This document shows positions 17,795 through 25,519 of a DNA stretch of 64,000 bases, piece by piece; the stretch's first letter is position 1; the number at the start of each line of letters is the position of its first letter. Origin of the DNA: Rhodocyclaceae bacterium (GTDB lineage: Bacteria > Pseudomonadota > Gammaproteobacteria > Burkholderiales > Rhodocyclaceae). The notes under the pieces are model-generated. The model saw only the letters and a list, made by a program, of their open reading frames with translations, was not told the DNA's origin and searched no databases. Made by a program: the position numbers and the translations under genes. The DNA lies in the NCBI GenBank assembly GCA_016791115.1, contig JAEUNL010000043.1, positions 1-64,000 of the forward strand, written 5' to 3'.

Positions 17795-19342
17795 ATGAAC
17801 CAGCTGCCGCTTGCCGAACTCGTCCTGTCGGACCTGGCCCAGCACGATCGCGGCAGCCAGATGCCGCGCCATCGCCGCCTCTACGAATCGATCCGCGGAT
17901 CGATCCTCAGCCATCGCCTACCGGTCGGCGCCAAACTGCCCTCTACGCGCGACCTGGCGCGCGACCTCGGCCTGTCGCGCAACACGGTCCTGACCGCCTT
18001 CGAGCAACTGATCGCCGAGGGCTACGTCAAGGCGCAGACCGGCAGCGGCACCTTCGTCGCCGACACCCTGCCCGAGGCCGAATCGGCGGTCCCCGTCCCT
18101 GGCGCGAAGCGCGCGTCGAGTGGACCCATCGCCGCGCCGCAAGCGTCGGCGTTCGCCGCCGCGGCCCACACCGCGCCTCCTCTCCAGGCCCGGCTCTCGG
18201 TCCGCGGCGAGAAGCTCGCGCGCATCGCTGCAGGCGAACGCTATGAGATCCAGCCCTTCGCGCCTGGCGACCCGGACTTTTCGATCTTCCCCTTCAAGCT
18301 CTGGCAACGCCTGCAGAACAAGTATTGGCGCGACGCACGCCCCGAGTTGCTCGACTACGGCTCGGCCGGCGGATATCTGCCGCTGCGCCGGGCAATCGCC
18401 GATTACCTGCGCGTCTCGCGCGCGGTGCGCGTCACCACCGACCAGGTGCTGATCACCGCCGGCACGCAGCAGTCGCTCTCGCTCTCCGCGCAGTTGCTCG
18501 CGGATGCCGGCGATCTGGCCTGGGTCGAGGACCCCTGCTACTGGGGCGCGCGCCGCGTGTTCGAGGCGCACGATCTCGCACTGCGCGCCATCCCGGTCGA
18601 CGCCGAAGGCATGAATCCGCAGGCCGACGACTGGGCCACCGACCCGCGCCTGATCTACCTCACGCCCTCGCACCAGTACCCGAAAAGCGTGGTGATGAGC
18701 CTGTCGCGCCGCCGCCTGCTGCTCGACCTCGCCGCCCGCAAGCAGGCCTGGATTCTCGAGGACGATTACGACAGCGAGTTCCGCTACACCGGCCGGCCGC
18801 TCTCCTCGCTGCAGGGCCTCGACGCGCACGATCGCGTGGTCTACCTCGGCACTTTCTCCAAGGTGCTCTACCCCGGCATCAAGATCGGTTACATGGTGGT
18901 GCCACCCGCGCTGGTCAGCGCGTTCAAGAGTGCGCTCTACGACCTGCAGCGGCCGGGCCAGATGATGCTTCAGGCCGCGCTCGCCGACTTCATCGAGCAG
19001 GGCTACTTCGCCACCCACATCCGCAAGATGCGCCTGCTCTACGGCGAGCGGCGCGAGCTGCTGCGCAAGACGCTCAAGCCCATCCTCGGCGATGTGGCGA
19101 TGATATCCAGCGAGGAATCCGGCCTGCACCTCGCCATCCTGCTGCCGCCCGATTGCGATGACGAGGAACTCGCGCGCCGCGCCGCCGACGAGGGGCTCTC
19201 GGTGCGCGCGCTATCCACCTACTACCTCGGCGCACAGAAGGAGCGCGGCCTGGTGGTGGGCTACGCGTACGTGCCGCCGGACAAGATTGCCTATTACGGC
19301 CGCATCCTCGGCAACGTGATCAAGGCGGGGCTGCGCCGTTGA
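17795..19342 (+). CDS. MocR/PdxR-type transcriptional regulator (GntR HTH + aminotransferase domain)
   Basis: 515 residues. An N-terminal GntR winged helix (about 20-90; LPSTRDLARDLGLSRNTVLTA, EGYVKAQTGSGTFVA) is joined by a 60-residue Ala/Pro linker to a fold-type-I aminotransferase domain. The PLP lysine is about K356 in YLGTFSKVLYPG, and LEDDYDSEFRY and YLTPSHQYPKS are conserved. These proteins sense PLP or PLP-amine adducts. Its divergence from ald makes it a likely regulator of the polyamine/alanine block (compare GabR-like control of GABA genes). The target is inferred from position. Confidence 0.87.
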   Translation: MNQLPLAELVLSDLAQHDRGSQMPRHRRLYESIRGSILSHRLPVGAKLPSTRDLARDLGLSRNTVLTAFEQLIAEGYVKAQTGSGTFVADTLPEAESAVPVPGAKRASSGPIAAPQASAFAAAAHTAPPLQARLSVRGEKLARIAAGERYEIQPFAPGDPDFSIFPFKLWQRLQNKYWRDARPELLDYGSAGGYLPLRRAIADYLRVSRAVRVTTDQVLITAGTQQSLSLSAQLLADAGDLAWVEDPCYWGARRVFEAHDLALRAIPVDAEGMNPQADDWATDPRLIYLTPSHQYPKSVVMSLSRRRLLLDLAARKQAWILEDDYDSEFRYTGRPLSSLQGLDAHDRVVYLGTFSKVLYPGIKIGYMVVPPALVSAFKSALYDLQRPGQMMLQAALADFIEQGYFATHIRKMRLLYGERRELLRKTLKPILGDVAMISSEESGLHLAILLPPDCDDEELARRAADEGLSVRALSTYYLGAQKERGLVVGYAYVPPDKIAYYGRILGNVIKAGLRR

Positions 19343-20505
19343 GCGATCACGCCAAGATGCCATGGCGCGATTACGGCGCGCTGGTCGCCGCGATCGCCGT
19401 CGCCGGCCTCGGGCTCGGCACGGCGCTGCCCCTGTCGGCGCTCACGCTCGACCGCTGGGGCTTCGGCAACCACGTGGTCGGCGCGCTCGCCGCGCTGACC
19501 TCGGCCGGCATCCTGCTCGTCGCACCCTTTGTCGCCCGCTGGACACGCCGTTGCGGCGCGCGCCGCCTGCTGCTCGGCGCCGTCGTGGTCAGCGTGGCCA
19601 GCATCGCGGTACTCGATGCCAGCCGCGACCTCGTCGTCTGGAGCATCGCGCGCCTGGTGTTCGGCGCCGCGATGGGCGTGCTGTTCACCATCGGCGAGGC
19701 GTGGATCAACCGCGTGCTGCCGGCCGCGCAGCGCGGCCGCTGGCTCGGCGTCTATGCCAGCATCTTCACCCTGTGCCAGCTCGCCGGCCCGCTGCTGGTG
19801 AAGGCGATCGACGGCGCGGCATTGCCCTTCGTCGTCACCGGCCTGCTGTTCCTGCCCGCACTGCCGATCATCGCACTGCTGCGCGAGGCCGCGCGCGACG
19901 ACGGCCTGAGCGCCACCGCGCCGCCGCGCATGCGCAGCGTGCTGCCGCAGATGCAGGTCATCGTCGCCGGCACGGCGTTCTTCGCACTGTTCGACACCGT
20001 CGCGCTGTCACTGCTGCCGCTGTTCGGCCTGCGCCACGGGCTCGGCGAATCGGTGGCGCTCTACGCCACCAGTGCCGTGATCGCCGGCGACACCGTCCTG
20101 CAGCCGATCATCGGCTGGCTGTCGGATCGTTACGGCCGCGCACGCATGCATGCCGCGTGCGGCGCCGCGCAGATCGCCGCCGCGCTCGCCCTGCCCTTCG
20201 CGGTGCATGCCGGGTGGCTGCTCTGGCCGCTGTTGCTGCTGCTCGGCGCCAGCGCCGGCGGCATCTACGTACTCTCGCTCGTCGCCACCGGCGAGCGCTT
20301 CGGCGGCGAGCGGCTGATCGCCGCCAGCGCCGTAATCAACGTCTCGTGGGGCATCGCCGGCATCGTCGGCCCGCTGCTCACCGGCGCCGCGATGGAAGCC
20401 TTCGGCCCCGATGCGCTGCCCGTCGCACTCGCCGTCTGTGCGCTCCTGTTCCTGCTTGTTCAGCGGCTCGAACGGACGCGAACCGTTGCGGAGTTGCCAA
20501 CCTGA
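19339..20505 (+). CDS. MFS transporter
   Basis: 388 residues, about 12 hydrophobic segments, with the MFS loop signature region RWTRRCGARRLLLGAV after TM2. Its TTG start overlaps the stop of the regulator gene (TTGA), implying translational coupling; an ATG at 19357 is an alternative. It resembles YcaD/UMF-type drug or metabolite exporters (FTIGEAWINRVLP). Substrate unknown; coupling to the MocR regulator suggests a related amine or amino acid. Confidence 0.8.
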   Translation: MSDHAKMPWRDYGALVAAIAVAGLGLGTALPLSALTLDRWGFGNHVVGALAALTSAGILLVAPFVARWTRRCGARRLLLGAVVVSVASIAVLDASRDLVVWSIARLVFGAAMGVLFTIGEAWINRVLPAAQRGRWLGVYASIFTLCQLAGPLLVKAIDGAALPFVVTGLLFLPALPIIALLREAARDDGLSATAPPRMRSVLPQMQVIVAGTAFFALFDTVALSLLPLFGLRHGLGESVALYATSAVIAGDTVLQPIIGWLSDRYGRARMHAACGAAQIAAALALPFAVHAGWLLWPLLLLLGASAGGIYVLSLVATGERFGGERLIAASAVINVSWGIAGIVGPLLTGAAMEAFGPDALPVALAVCALLFLLVQRLERTRTVAELPT

Positions 20506-20758
20506 CTGGCCTGGAACCGGCTTGGAATCCCGCGCTTCAGGCAATGCCTGCCGTAAGCCACACGGAACATGAATCCCAGACAGGCCAATCTCGAGAATAA
20601 GCAGCCATCTGCGTCGCAGGCCGGGTACTCCGGCGCAACGCGGCGCGAAGTGGGCGCGCCGGCGCATCCACGCTCGCCGTCCGGACCCCGTGCAGGCCTG
20701 CGGGCCAGGTGTATGCTTCGCGGCGACGTCATCCGCCGATTTCGCTTCCGCCTCCCGC
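20506..20758. other. Intergenic gap with a small dyad
   Basis: No gene is convincing here. There is a perfect dyad CAGGCA-A-TGCCTG (20538-20550), followed by sequence faintly similar to the dispersed repeat. The modE start at 20759 has no strong Shine-Dalgarno. Confidence 0.3.
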
Positions 20759-21577
20759 ATGAGATCCGCCCGAACCCACCGCATCCAGACCGATCTTGCA
20801 TTCCGCACCGACGACGGCGGCTCCCTCAACGACATCCGCATCCGACTGCTCGAAGCAATCGAGCAGCACGGCTCGCTGACGCGCGGCGCCAAGGCCGTGC
20901 CGATGGCCTACCGCACGGCCTGGATCGCGGTTGACGACATGAATCGACTCGCCGATCGACCGCTGGTCGAATTGTCGACCGGCGGACAGGGCGGCGGTGG
21001 CGCGCGCCTGACGCCTTACGGCAAACGCATCGTCGCGTTCTATCGCGCGCTGGAGATCGAACAGCAGGAAGCCATCGATCGCGTGCTGCAGCGCGTGGAT
21101 AACTCGGAGGCCGCCGACGTGCGCCACTTCCAGTCCCTGCTGCGCCGCCTGTCGTTCAAGACAAGCGCACGCAATCACCTCATCGGCACGGTCACGGGCA
21201 TGCAACGCCGCGACATCGTGTGCATCATCACGATGGACCTGGGCGGTGGCATCGAACTGGCCGTGAATGTGACGCAGGAGGCCATCGAGGATCTGCGCCT
21301 CACGCTGGGAAGCGAGGCGCATGCGCTGTTCAAGGCGCATTCGGTCAGGGTCTTCCCCGACGGGACCGCCGTGGGGGGTCCCAACACTTTTCGCGGAACG
21401 GTCACGCGCATCGCCGAAGGTTCATCTCGAACCGAAGTCCGTCTCCGCATCGCAGAAGGGTGGGATCTGGTCGCCCTGCCCCCGCGCTCCGCCGAACAAC
21501 CGCTGGCGCTGGAAGCAGGCGATACCGCCGTCGCCCGCGTCGATCCGGACAACGTGGTTCTTACGGTGTTCGCCTGA
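20759..21577 (+). CDS. modE: Molybdate-responsive regulator ModE
   Basis: 272 residues. The N-terminal LysR/ModE winged helix reads DIRIRLLEAIEQHGSLTRGA, MAYRTAWIAVDDMN, and GGARLTPYGKRIVAFYRALE. A C-terminal pair of Mop/TOBE domains (about 130-200 and 205-272) follows; their blocks SARNHLIGTVTGMQR and GPNTFRGTVTRIAEGSSR bind molybdate or tungstate. The start at MRSARTH gives the usual ModE length; the open frame extends further upstream. It lies on the same strand as modBAC, 379 bp upstream. Confidence 0.9.
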   Translation: MRSARTHRIQTDLAFRTDDGGSLNDIRIRLLEAIEQHGSLTRGAKAVPMAYRTAWIAVDDMNRLADRPLVELSTGGQGGGGARLTPYGKRIVAFYRALEIEQQEAIDRVLQRVDNSEAADVRHFQSLLRRLSFKTSARNHLIGTVTGMQRRDIVCIITMDLGGGIELAVNVTQEAIEDLRLTLGSEAHALFKAHSVRVFPDGTAVGGPNTFRGTVTRIAEGSSRTEVRLRIAEGWDLVALPPRSAEQPLALEAGDTAVARVDPDNVVLTVFA

Positions 21578-21857
21578 CACGCCTGTCGATTCAAGCTACC
21601 GCGTCACTTCTTCCTGTTGACCGCCAGGGGCGCATCCCGGGGCTTAGCTGTCCTTGACAGTGTCGCTTGTCGGCTTTGCGACTGCCGCACGTCGCGACTG
21701 CCCCAGGCCCTTCAAAGATAAGGCTCGCCCCGCACCGTTCCCGCCCAACCGTCACCCGCTATGACTTCTCGCGCATAACGCGCATCCTGCGCCAAGCCCC
21801 GGATTTCACGGCTTTTCCTGATCCATTCTAGGATTTCATCGCTGACATCGCTTCTCG

Positions 21858-21872
21858 TGGCACGCGAGTTGC
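21858..21872 (+). promoter_or_regulatory. Consensus sigma-54 (RpoN) promoter for modBAC
   Basis: TGGCAC-GCGAG-TTGC matches the -24/-12 consensus TGGCAC-N5-TTGC at every position, with exact GG/GC spacing. It is correctly oriented, 85 bases before the modB ATG. Expected transcription start is near 21884. Confidence 0.7.
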
Positions 21873-21878
21873 GAATTT

Positions 21879-21902
21879 CGTCGTATCGTGAGGTATATTA
21901 CG
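21879..21902. promoter_or_regulatory. Possible ModE operator
   Basis: The imperfect dyad CGTCGTAT and ATATTACG flanks a short spacer. It resembles the right half of the E. coli ModE site (TATATAACG) and overlaps the predicted sigma-54 transcription start, where a repressor would act. Confidence 0.4.
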
Positions 21903-21956
21903 CACCGGATCCACGCTTTCCGAACCCGACAGGACTTCACAGTTTCTCGCCGCAAC

Positions 21957-22625
21957 ATGCCCGCCGTCGCCTGGACCCCGCTGCTGCTCACGCTCAAGGT
22001 GGCATCGCTCGCCACCCTGGCGGCGTTCGTTACCGGCGTGGCGGCCGCATTCTTCGTCGCACGGCGCCCGATCTGGGGCAAGGAATGGATCGACGCCATC
22101 CTCACCCTGCCGATGGTGCTGCCGCCCACCGTGCTCGGCTACTACCTGATCCTGCTCATCGGCCGCAACGGCGCAATCGGCAAGTGGCTCGACGCGCATT
22201 TCGATTTCTCGCTGATGTTCACCTGGCAGGGTGCCGTGATCGCTGCAGCGGTGGTGAGCTTTCCGCTGATCTTCAAGTCGGCCCGCGCCGCCTACGAGGG
22301 TGTGGATACCAATCTCGAAGATGCGGCACGCACACTTGGACTGACCGAGTTGGCGATCTTCTTTCGCATCACTTTTCCGCTGGCTTGGCGCGGCATCCTG
22401 GCCGGCACGCTGCTCGGCTTCGCGCGCGCCATGGGCGAGTTCGGCGCGACGCTGATGGTGGCGGGCAACCTGCCGGGCAAGACGCAGACCCTCGCGCTCG
22501 CCATTTACGACGCGGTGCAGGCCGGCGAAGACGATCTGGCCAACGCGCTGGTGGTGATCACCTCGGCCGCCTGCATCGTGATCCTCGTCGTGTCCTCGCG
22601 CATGCTGCGCGTCCGCCATGCGTGA
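21957..22625 (+). CDS. modB: Molybdate ABC transporter permease ModB
   Basis: 222 residues with five to six membrane segments. WTPLLLTLKVASLATLAAFV at the N-terminus, LPPTVLGYYLILLIGRNG, and the EAA-type loop EDAARTLGLTELAIFFRITFP followed by GFARAMGEFGATLMVAGN are diagnostic of ModB/TupB-type permeases. The ATG at 21957 gives the usual length; an upstream in-frame GTG (21888) would lie inside the predicted operator. Shine-Dalgarno is poor. Confidence 0.9.
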   Translation: MPAVAWTPLLLTLKVASLATLAAFVTGVAAAFFVARRPIWGKEWIDAILTLPMVLPPTVLGYYLILLIGRNGAIGKWLDAHFDFSLMFTWQGAVIAAAVVSFPLIFKSARAAYEGVDTNLEDAARTLGLTELAIFFRITFPLAWRGILAGTLLGFARAMGEFGATLMVAGNLPGKTQTLALAIYDAVQAGEDDLANALVVITSAACIVILVVSSRMLRVRHA

Positions 22626-22664
22626 CCAACCGACTCCGCCCTTGTCCGACTGGAGAGCCTTGCG

Positions 22665-23417
22665 ATGACCTTTTTACGCGCCCTTGCCGCCCTCGTACTG
22701 ATTTCCCTGCTGCTCACCCTGCCGGCGCACGCCGAGGATCTGATTGTTTCCGCGGCAGCGAGCCTCACCAATGCCTTCAAGGAAATCGGCGCCGAGTTCG
22801 AGAAGGCGCAACCGGGCAGCAAGGTCGTGTTCAACTTCGCCGCCTCCGGGCCGCTGCTGCAACAGATCGAGAACGGTGCGCCGGCCGACGTGTTTGCCAG
22901 TGCGGATCAGGAAACGCTCGACAAGGCCGCCGGCAAGAAACTGGTCGATAGCGCGACCCGGCGCAACTTCGCCTCCAACCGGCTGGTGCTGGTGCAGCCG
23001 AAGTCGGGCACGCCGGTCAGGGGCATCGCCGACCTCAAGGGAGACACCGTCAAGCGCATCGGCATCGGCAACCCGGCATCGGTGCCGGTGGGACGCTACA
23101 CACGCGACGTGCTGCAGGCCGAAAACCTGTGGGGGACGCTGGAGCCGAAGTTCATCAATGCCGACAGCGTGCGCCAGGTGCTCGACTACGTCTCGCGCGG
23201 CGAGGTGGATGCCGGATTCGTCTACTCGACCGACGCGGCAATCGCCAGGGACAAGGTGAACGTCGTGACCACGGTCGCCACGCAACGGCCGGTGCTCTAC
23301 CCGATCGCCGTCGTCACCGGCAGCAAGCAGGCCGGACTCGCCGACGCCTTCGTCGGCTTCGTCGCCGGAACGACCGGCCAGGCGATCCTGGAAAAGTACG
23401 GGTTCGGCAAGCCATGA
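22665..23417 (+). CDS. modA: Periplasmic molybdate-binding protein ModA
   Basis: 250 residues with a signal peptide (MTFLRALAALVLISLLLTLP, cleavage at AHA-ED). ModA blocks: LIVSAAASLTNAFKEIGAEF, NFAASGPLLQQIENGAPADV, IGNPASVPVGRYTRDVLQ and YVSRGEVDAGFVYSTDA. GGAGAG precedes the ATG. The gene order B-A-C differs from the common A-B-C. Confidence 0.93.
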   Translation: MTFLRALAALVLISLLLTLPAHAEDLIVSAAASLTNAFKEIGAEFEKAQPGSKVVFNFAASGPLLQQIENGAPADVFASADQETLDKAAGKKLVDSATRRNFASNRLVLVQPKSGTPVRGIADLKGDTVKRIGIGNPASVPVGRYTRDVLQAENLWGTLEPKFINADSVRQVLDYVSRGEVDAGFVYSTDAAIARDKVNVVTTVATQRPVLYPIAVVTGSKQAGLADAFVGFVAGTTGQAILEKYGFGKP

Positions 23418-24184
23418 ACGACATCGCCGTCGACATCCGCAAAACGCTGCGCGACGGACGGCGCAGCTTCACGCTGAGTGCGCGATTCGAAAGCCGCGAC
23501 GACTTCGTCGTGCTGTTCGGTCCGTCGGGATCAGGCAAGAGCCTCACGCTGCAGGCCATCGCCGGACTCGTCACGCCCGACGCAGGCACCATCCGCGTCG
23601 GCGGCCGCAACCTGTACGACACCGCAAGCCGGACGAATTGCCCGATCCGCGAACGCGGCGTCGGCTATGTGTTTCAGGACTATGCGCTGTTCCCGCATCT
23701 CACCGTTGCGCAGAACGTCGGCCTGGCACTTTCCCCCTGGGGGCAGGCCAGCCTGACGCCACAGCAGCGCCTGCAGGTCGACGAAACGCTGGAAGTGTTC
23801 GAACTCTCGCGGCAGTCGCACGCCCTGCCTCGCGACCTGTCCGGCGGGCAGCGCCAGCGCAGCGCCCTCGCGCGCGCCCTCGTGCGCAAGCCCGACCTGC
23901 TGCTGCTCGACGAACCCTTCGCCGCGCTCAATCCGCTGCTGCGCGCACGCATGCGCAGCGAGCTGCTGCGCATCCAGGCCCATTTCCAGGTGCCGGTGCT
24001 GCTCATCACGCACGACCAGGACGACGTCGAAATGTTCGGCGACACACTGGTGATGTACGACCACGGCGAAGTGCGGCGCATCTTTCCCTTCAAGCAATAC
24101 GCCCGCGAGAAGCCCGGCCGTGTTGCGGTCGAGAATCTGCTCGGCGAACTCGATGCCAGTAGCGCGCTGGCCGATGCGACCTGA
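23414..24184 (+). CDS. modC: Molybdate ABC transporter ATP-binding protein ModC (short form)
   Basis: 256 residues: Walker [13 protein letters not shown]-loop YVFQDYALFPHL, signature LSGGQRQR, Walker B LLLLDEPFAALNP, switch LLITHDQDD. The ATG overlaps the modA stop (ATGA). It ends soon after the NBD with no room for the C-terminal Mop domain of E. coli ModC (about 350 residues), so molybdate-dependent inhibition through that domain is absent. Confidence 0.9.
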   Translation: MNDIAVDIRKTLRDGRRSFTLSARFESRDDFVVLFGPSGSGKSLTLQAIAGLVTPDAGTIRVGGRNLYDTASRTNCPIRERGVGYVFQDYALFPHLTVAQNVGLALSPWGQASLTPQQRLQVDETLEVFELSRQSHALPRDLSGGQRQRSALARALVRKPDLLLLDEPFAALNPLLRARMRSELLRIQAHFQVPVLLITHDQDDVEMFGDTLVMYDHGEVRRIFPFKQYAREKPGRVAVENLLGELDASSALADAT

Positions 24185-24309
24185 GCCTCACCCGTGCCGC
24201 CAACACCCGCCGGTCTGCCATCGAGAAGCCGAGGCCGTGCCGGCCTTGCAATGACGGGTCCTCAAAGAATCGACGCATGAAGGCGTGAAGCCCGGAACGC
24301 GCATTTACA

Positions 24310-24415
24310 GGCGTTTTCCAGGCAGGCATGCCAGGAACCCGCACGGGATGGCCCCCCCACGCCATACCGGCCTGCGCGCGAGCATCCATGCGGCTTTCCG
24401 GCCTGCTGCCAGCAG
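24310..24415. repeat. Dispersed intergenic repeat, copy B
   Basis: GGCAGGCATGCCAGGAACCC (24321-24340) followed by GCACGGGATGGC, then ATCCATGCGGCTTTCCGGCC (24384-24403). These match blocks of copy A on the opposite strand. It lies in the 257-bp gap between modC and the persulfide dioxygenase. Confidence 0.6.
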
Positions 24416-24441
24416 CGTGCCGCCGCGCGCCGAACCGGCCT

Positions 24442-25479
24442 TCAGCGCTCGACCGCCCGCGCCTCGTCGTTCCAGGCGAGCATGCCGCCCTTGAGGTTGA
24501 AGACGTGTTCGAAACCCAGGCTGGTGAGGATGGCGGCGGCGGTCGTGCTGCGCACGCCGGCGCGGCAGACAACCACGAGCGGACGTTGTTTCCAGGCATC
24601 GAATTCCGCCGCGCGCGCGGCCAGCGTGCGCAACGGCACCGACCGGCTGCCGGCGAGGTGGCCGAGCGGGCCGCTGTATTCGTCCGGCTCGCGCACGTCG
24701 AGCAGCAGTGGCGCATCGGCCGCCTGCAGCAGCGCGGCGACGGCGCCGCAATCGAGCTGGCGCACGCGGTTGAGCGCGGCGTAGTTCGGGTAGGCGATGG
24801 CGTCGTCGTCGAGCGCGGTCTGGTTGGGCTGCAGCACTTCCTGGATCTTGTCCGGCAGCGGCAGGCCGAGCTTGCCCATCAGCTCCACGTACTGCGCGCG
24901 GTCCTTGCCAGCCACGCGCGGGTTGAGGCGCCTCTCCTCGCCGATGGTGGATTGCGTGTTGCCGCGGTAGTCGTGCGCCGGCAGCACCACCGTCTCGTCG
25001 GGCAGCGCGAAGAGCTTGCGCGTGATGCTGTCGAACTGGGCGCCGGCATCGCCGCCGTCGAAGTCGGCACGGCCGGTGCCACGTATCAGCAGCGTGTCGC
25101 CGGTGAACACCGTGCCCCCGCAACGGATGCAGATGCCGTCCGGCGTATGGCCCGGCGTGGCGAGGATGTCGAGTTGCAAGCGCCCCAGCGGCAGCGCCTG
25201 GCCGTCCTCGACGTGGAGATCGACGAAGGGCGCCGGCGCGGCGCGATGCATCACGCTCTTCAGCCCGAGCAGGTCGCGCAGCTCGAAGATCGCGCTGCGA
25301 TGGTCGGCATGGGTGTGGGTGTCGATCGCGTAGACCAGTTCGAGCTTCAGGTAGGCGGCGAGCGCGAGATAGCGTTCGATGCGTTCGCGCAGCGGATCGA
25401 TCAGCGCCGCCTGCCCGGTTTCTTCACAGGCGACGAGGTAGGTCTTGCACTTGCCCCGGTTGAGTTCGCGAACGAGCAT
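24442..25479 (-). CDS. Persulfide dioxygenase-rhodanese fusion (MBL fold)
   Basis: 345 residues. The N-terminal metallo-beta-lactamase domain (1-235) has the ETHE1-type iron motif THTHADH (54-60), H111 in ATPGHTPDG, D128 in FTGDTLL, the GTGRADF block and H169 in LPAHDY. The C-terminal rhodanese domain (about 240-345) has DVREPDEYSG and active-site Cys305 in VVCRAGVRST. ETHE1-like enzymes oxidise glutathione persulfide to sulfite; the rhodanese can transfer the sulfane sulfur. The start at 25479 is supported by GGGAGG upstream. The next gene upstream on the same strand (GNAT-carbonic anhydrase) ends 40 bp away. Confidence 0.88.
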   Translation of the reverse strand: MLVRELNRGKCKTYLVACEETGQAALIDPLRERIERYLALAAYLKLELVYAIDTHTHADHRSAIFELRDLLGLKSVMHRAAPAPFVDLHVEDGQALPLGRLQLDILATPGHTPDGICIRCGGTVFTGDTLLIRGTGRADFDGGDAGAQFDSITRKLFALPDETVVLPAHDYRGNTQSTIGEERRLNPRVAGKDRAQYVELMGKLGLPLPDKIQEVLQPNQTALDDDAIAYPNYAALNRVRQLDCGAVAALLQAADAPLLLDVREPDEYSGPLGHLAGSRSVPLRTLAARAAEFDAWKQRPLVVVCRAGVRSTTAAAILTSLGFEHVFNLKGGMLAWNDEARAVER

Positions 25480-25519
25480 GGCCGATTCCTCCCTTCGCAG
25501 CGACGGCCGCACGGCGCGT

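Larger units (their letters stand above)
21578..21956 (+). promoter_or_regulatory. modE-modB intergenic region (379 bp), no gene
   Basis: No coding signal. It holds a sigma-54 promoter and a ModE-like dyad at its 3' end (listed separately). About 190 bases upstream of the promoter lies TGT-N10-ACT (21668-21683), one base away from a NifA-type TGT-N10-ACA site; this single imperfect match is weak. Confidence 0.4.

Noticed and set aside
21668-21683. TGT-N10-ACT as a NifA upstream activator site for modBAC
   Set aside because: One mismatch from TGT-N10-ACA and only one copy; such matches are common by chance.
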